Of a DNA stretch of 64,000 nucleotides, positions 63,308-64,000 are shown piece after piece (position 1 is the first letter of the stretch; the number at the start of each line of letters is the position of its first letter). Below the pieces are notes generated by a model. The model was not told the origin of the DNA. It made no database searches and saw only the letters and a list, made by a program, of their open reading frames with translations. The position numbers were made by a program, and so were the translations under genes. Source of the DNA: Streptomyces chumphonensis (GTDB lineage: Bacteria > Actinomycetota > Actinomycetes > Streptomycetales > Streptomycetaceae); the NCBI RefSeq assembly GCF_014779715.1, contig NZ_JACXYU010000001.1:992001-1056000 (forward strand), in the 5' to 3' direction.

Positions 63308-64000
63308 TCACGGAAGGCCGATCGGCGTCCGTTCCACCATCGGAGTGTCCAGCTTCGCGTCGTAGGGGGCCAGCGGCGCGGCGTCGCCGCCCGCCGAGCG
63401 GGCCGACGGACCGCTCTCGTCCGCCACTCCGGCCCAGCGCAGCACCGCGTCGGTGGCCGTGGCGCGCTCGTCCTCGGTCAGCGCGGCGATGTTGGCGCCG
63501 TGGTTGGCGCCGGGGGCGGTGAAGACGAACGAGTCGTCGGCGCGCGGGCCGACGCGGAACGGCTCCGCGCCCCACGGGTCGTTCTCACCGTTGACGAACA
63601 GCATCTCCGAGGACCGCCAGCGGACCCAGCGGTCGATGTCCTTCATCGCGTACCGGTCGAACCGGGGCATGGGGATGTCGTCGGGCACCGCGTTGCTCGG
63701 GTGGTAGACGTCCGGGTAGCGCAGCAGGCCCCGCAGGTGCGAGGGGGTGCGCAGCGTCGGGTAGCCCAGCTCGGTGGCCGCCTGGTAGTAGTACGGCGTG
63801 TAGGGCAGCATCCCCTGGTCGGTGTAGAAGGCGAAGCCGGAGATCTGGTCGATGTAGTCGTACAGCTCGTCCGTCGTGGCGTCCGCCGCCGGGGCGTCCA
63901 GGCAGTCGGCCTCGTCCTGGTACTGGAAGTAGGCCCACACGAAGTCGAGCACGACGACCTCGAAGGCCCGGTCCGGCGTCTCGTACAGCTCGAAGGTGTA
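63308..64000 (-). CDS. Secreted S37-family tripeptidyl aminopeptidase, C-terminal part (5' truncated)
   Basis: The minus-strand frame is open from the window edge to its stop at 63308, giving about 230 C-terminal residues. The sequence (FQYQDEADCLDAPAADATTD, YYYQAATELGYPTLRTPSHL, MLFVNGENDPWGAEPF, GANHGANIAAL) matches Streptomyces S37/PS-10 peptidases, which are secreted aminopeptidases. The Asp in GENDPW and His in GANHG are candidates for the catalytic triad; the Ser should lie upstream, outside the window. Confidence 0.85.
   Translation of the reverse strand, partial: YTFELYETPDRAFEVVVLDFVWAYFQYQDEADCLDAPAADATTDELYDYIDQISGFAFYTDQGMLPYTPYYYQAATELGYPTLRTPSHLRGLLRYPDVYHPSNAVPDDIPMPRFDRYAMKDIDRWVRWRSSEMLFVNGENDPWGAEPFRVGPRADDSFVFTAPGANHGANIAALTEDERATATDAVLRWAGVADESGPSARSAGGDAAPLAPYDAKLDTPMVERTPIGLP

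Overview
The window is very GC-rich (by eye well above 70%), almost fully coding, and every gene has Streptomyces-type relatives: a PknG/PP2C/VWA/FHA phospho-signalling cluster, the sporulation dynamins DynA/DynB, a streptogrisin protease, a CitA-type citrate synthase, an S37 tripeptidyl aminopeptidase and an actinobacterial 6C small RNA. GTG/TTG starts, GTGA/ATGA overlaps and one rare TTA codon also fit. I read it as a core-chromosome segment of a Streptomyces species or close relative. I see no insertion sequence, prophage, integrase, CRISPR array, rRNA operon or biosynthetic gene cluster.

Layout. 1-4676 (+): end of PknG, a zinc-ribbon PP2C phosphatase, a VWA protein and a zinc-ribbon FHA protein. 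4759-7127 (+): DrrAB-like ABC exporter and truncated haemoglobin. 7170-11533 (-): a hypothetical, an acyl-CoA thioesterase, the ribosomal ABC-F factor EttA, and an LAXTG sortase substrate with a thioester domain. 12091-15953 (-): dynA-dynB. 16250-16322: tRNA-Arg(UCU). 16458-22083 (+): a sigma factor fused to an extracellular CAP domain, a LysR regulator, a chitin-binding streptogrisin and a LuxR regulator. 22057-24492 (-): metallophosphoesterase, MgtE and a short leader ORF in front of mgtE. 24866-31573 (+): a five-gene peptidoglycan-degrading cluster (GH25 muramidase, amidase, NagZ, NamZ, AmiE-like amidase) behind a DasR/chitinase-type operator. 31706-34962: small secreted protein, ABC exporter, ArsR-type regulator. 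35147-38065 (+): membrane peptide, TTA-containing ECF sigma factor and M48 protease in one overlapping unit. 38055-46869 (-): AAA+ giant, flotillin, NfeD-like protein and PucR regulator. 47167-52493: NhaA, secreted beta-propeller-like protein, FUSC transporter, YqeY-like protein. 52704-57256: small HTH protein, CopZ, 6C RNA, CitA, RecD2. 57519-63207 (+): complete ribose operon rbsR-A-C-B-K. 63308-64000 (-): truncated S37 protease.

How the genes work together. The most coherent system is 24.7-31.6 kb. All five enzymes carry export signals and cover successive steps of peptidoglycan breakdown (glycan cutting, peptide removal, release of GlcNAc, release of MurNAc). The NagZ/AmiE/NamZ trio matches the MurNAc-recovery pathway known from Bacillus subtilis. 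The operator-like site upstream has the sequence of the Streptomyces chitinase/DasR element, suggesting that wall-derived amino sugars and chitin are sensed by the same regulator. Other points worth following are the sigma-TM-CAP fusion, the 6C RNA, the thioester adhesin that has lost its cysteine, the likely CTG start of ribokinase, the bldA-type TTA codon in the ECF sigma gene, and the leader ORF before mgtE.

Starts were chosen from Shine-Dalgarno spacing and family alignment from memory. No database search was run, so family calls rest on motifs visible in the sequence.
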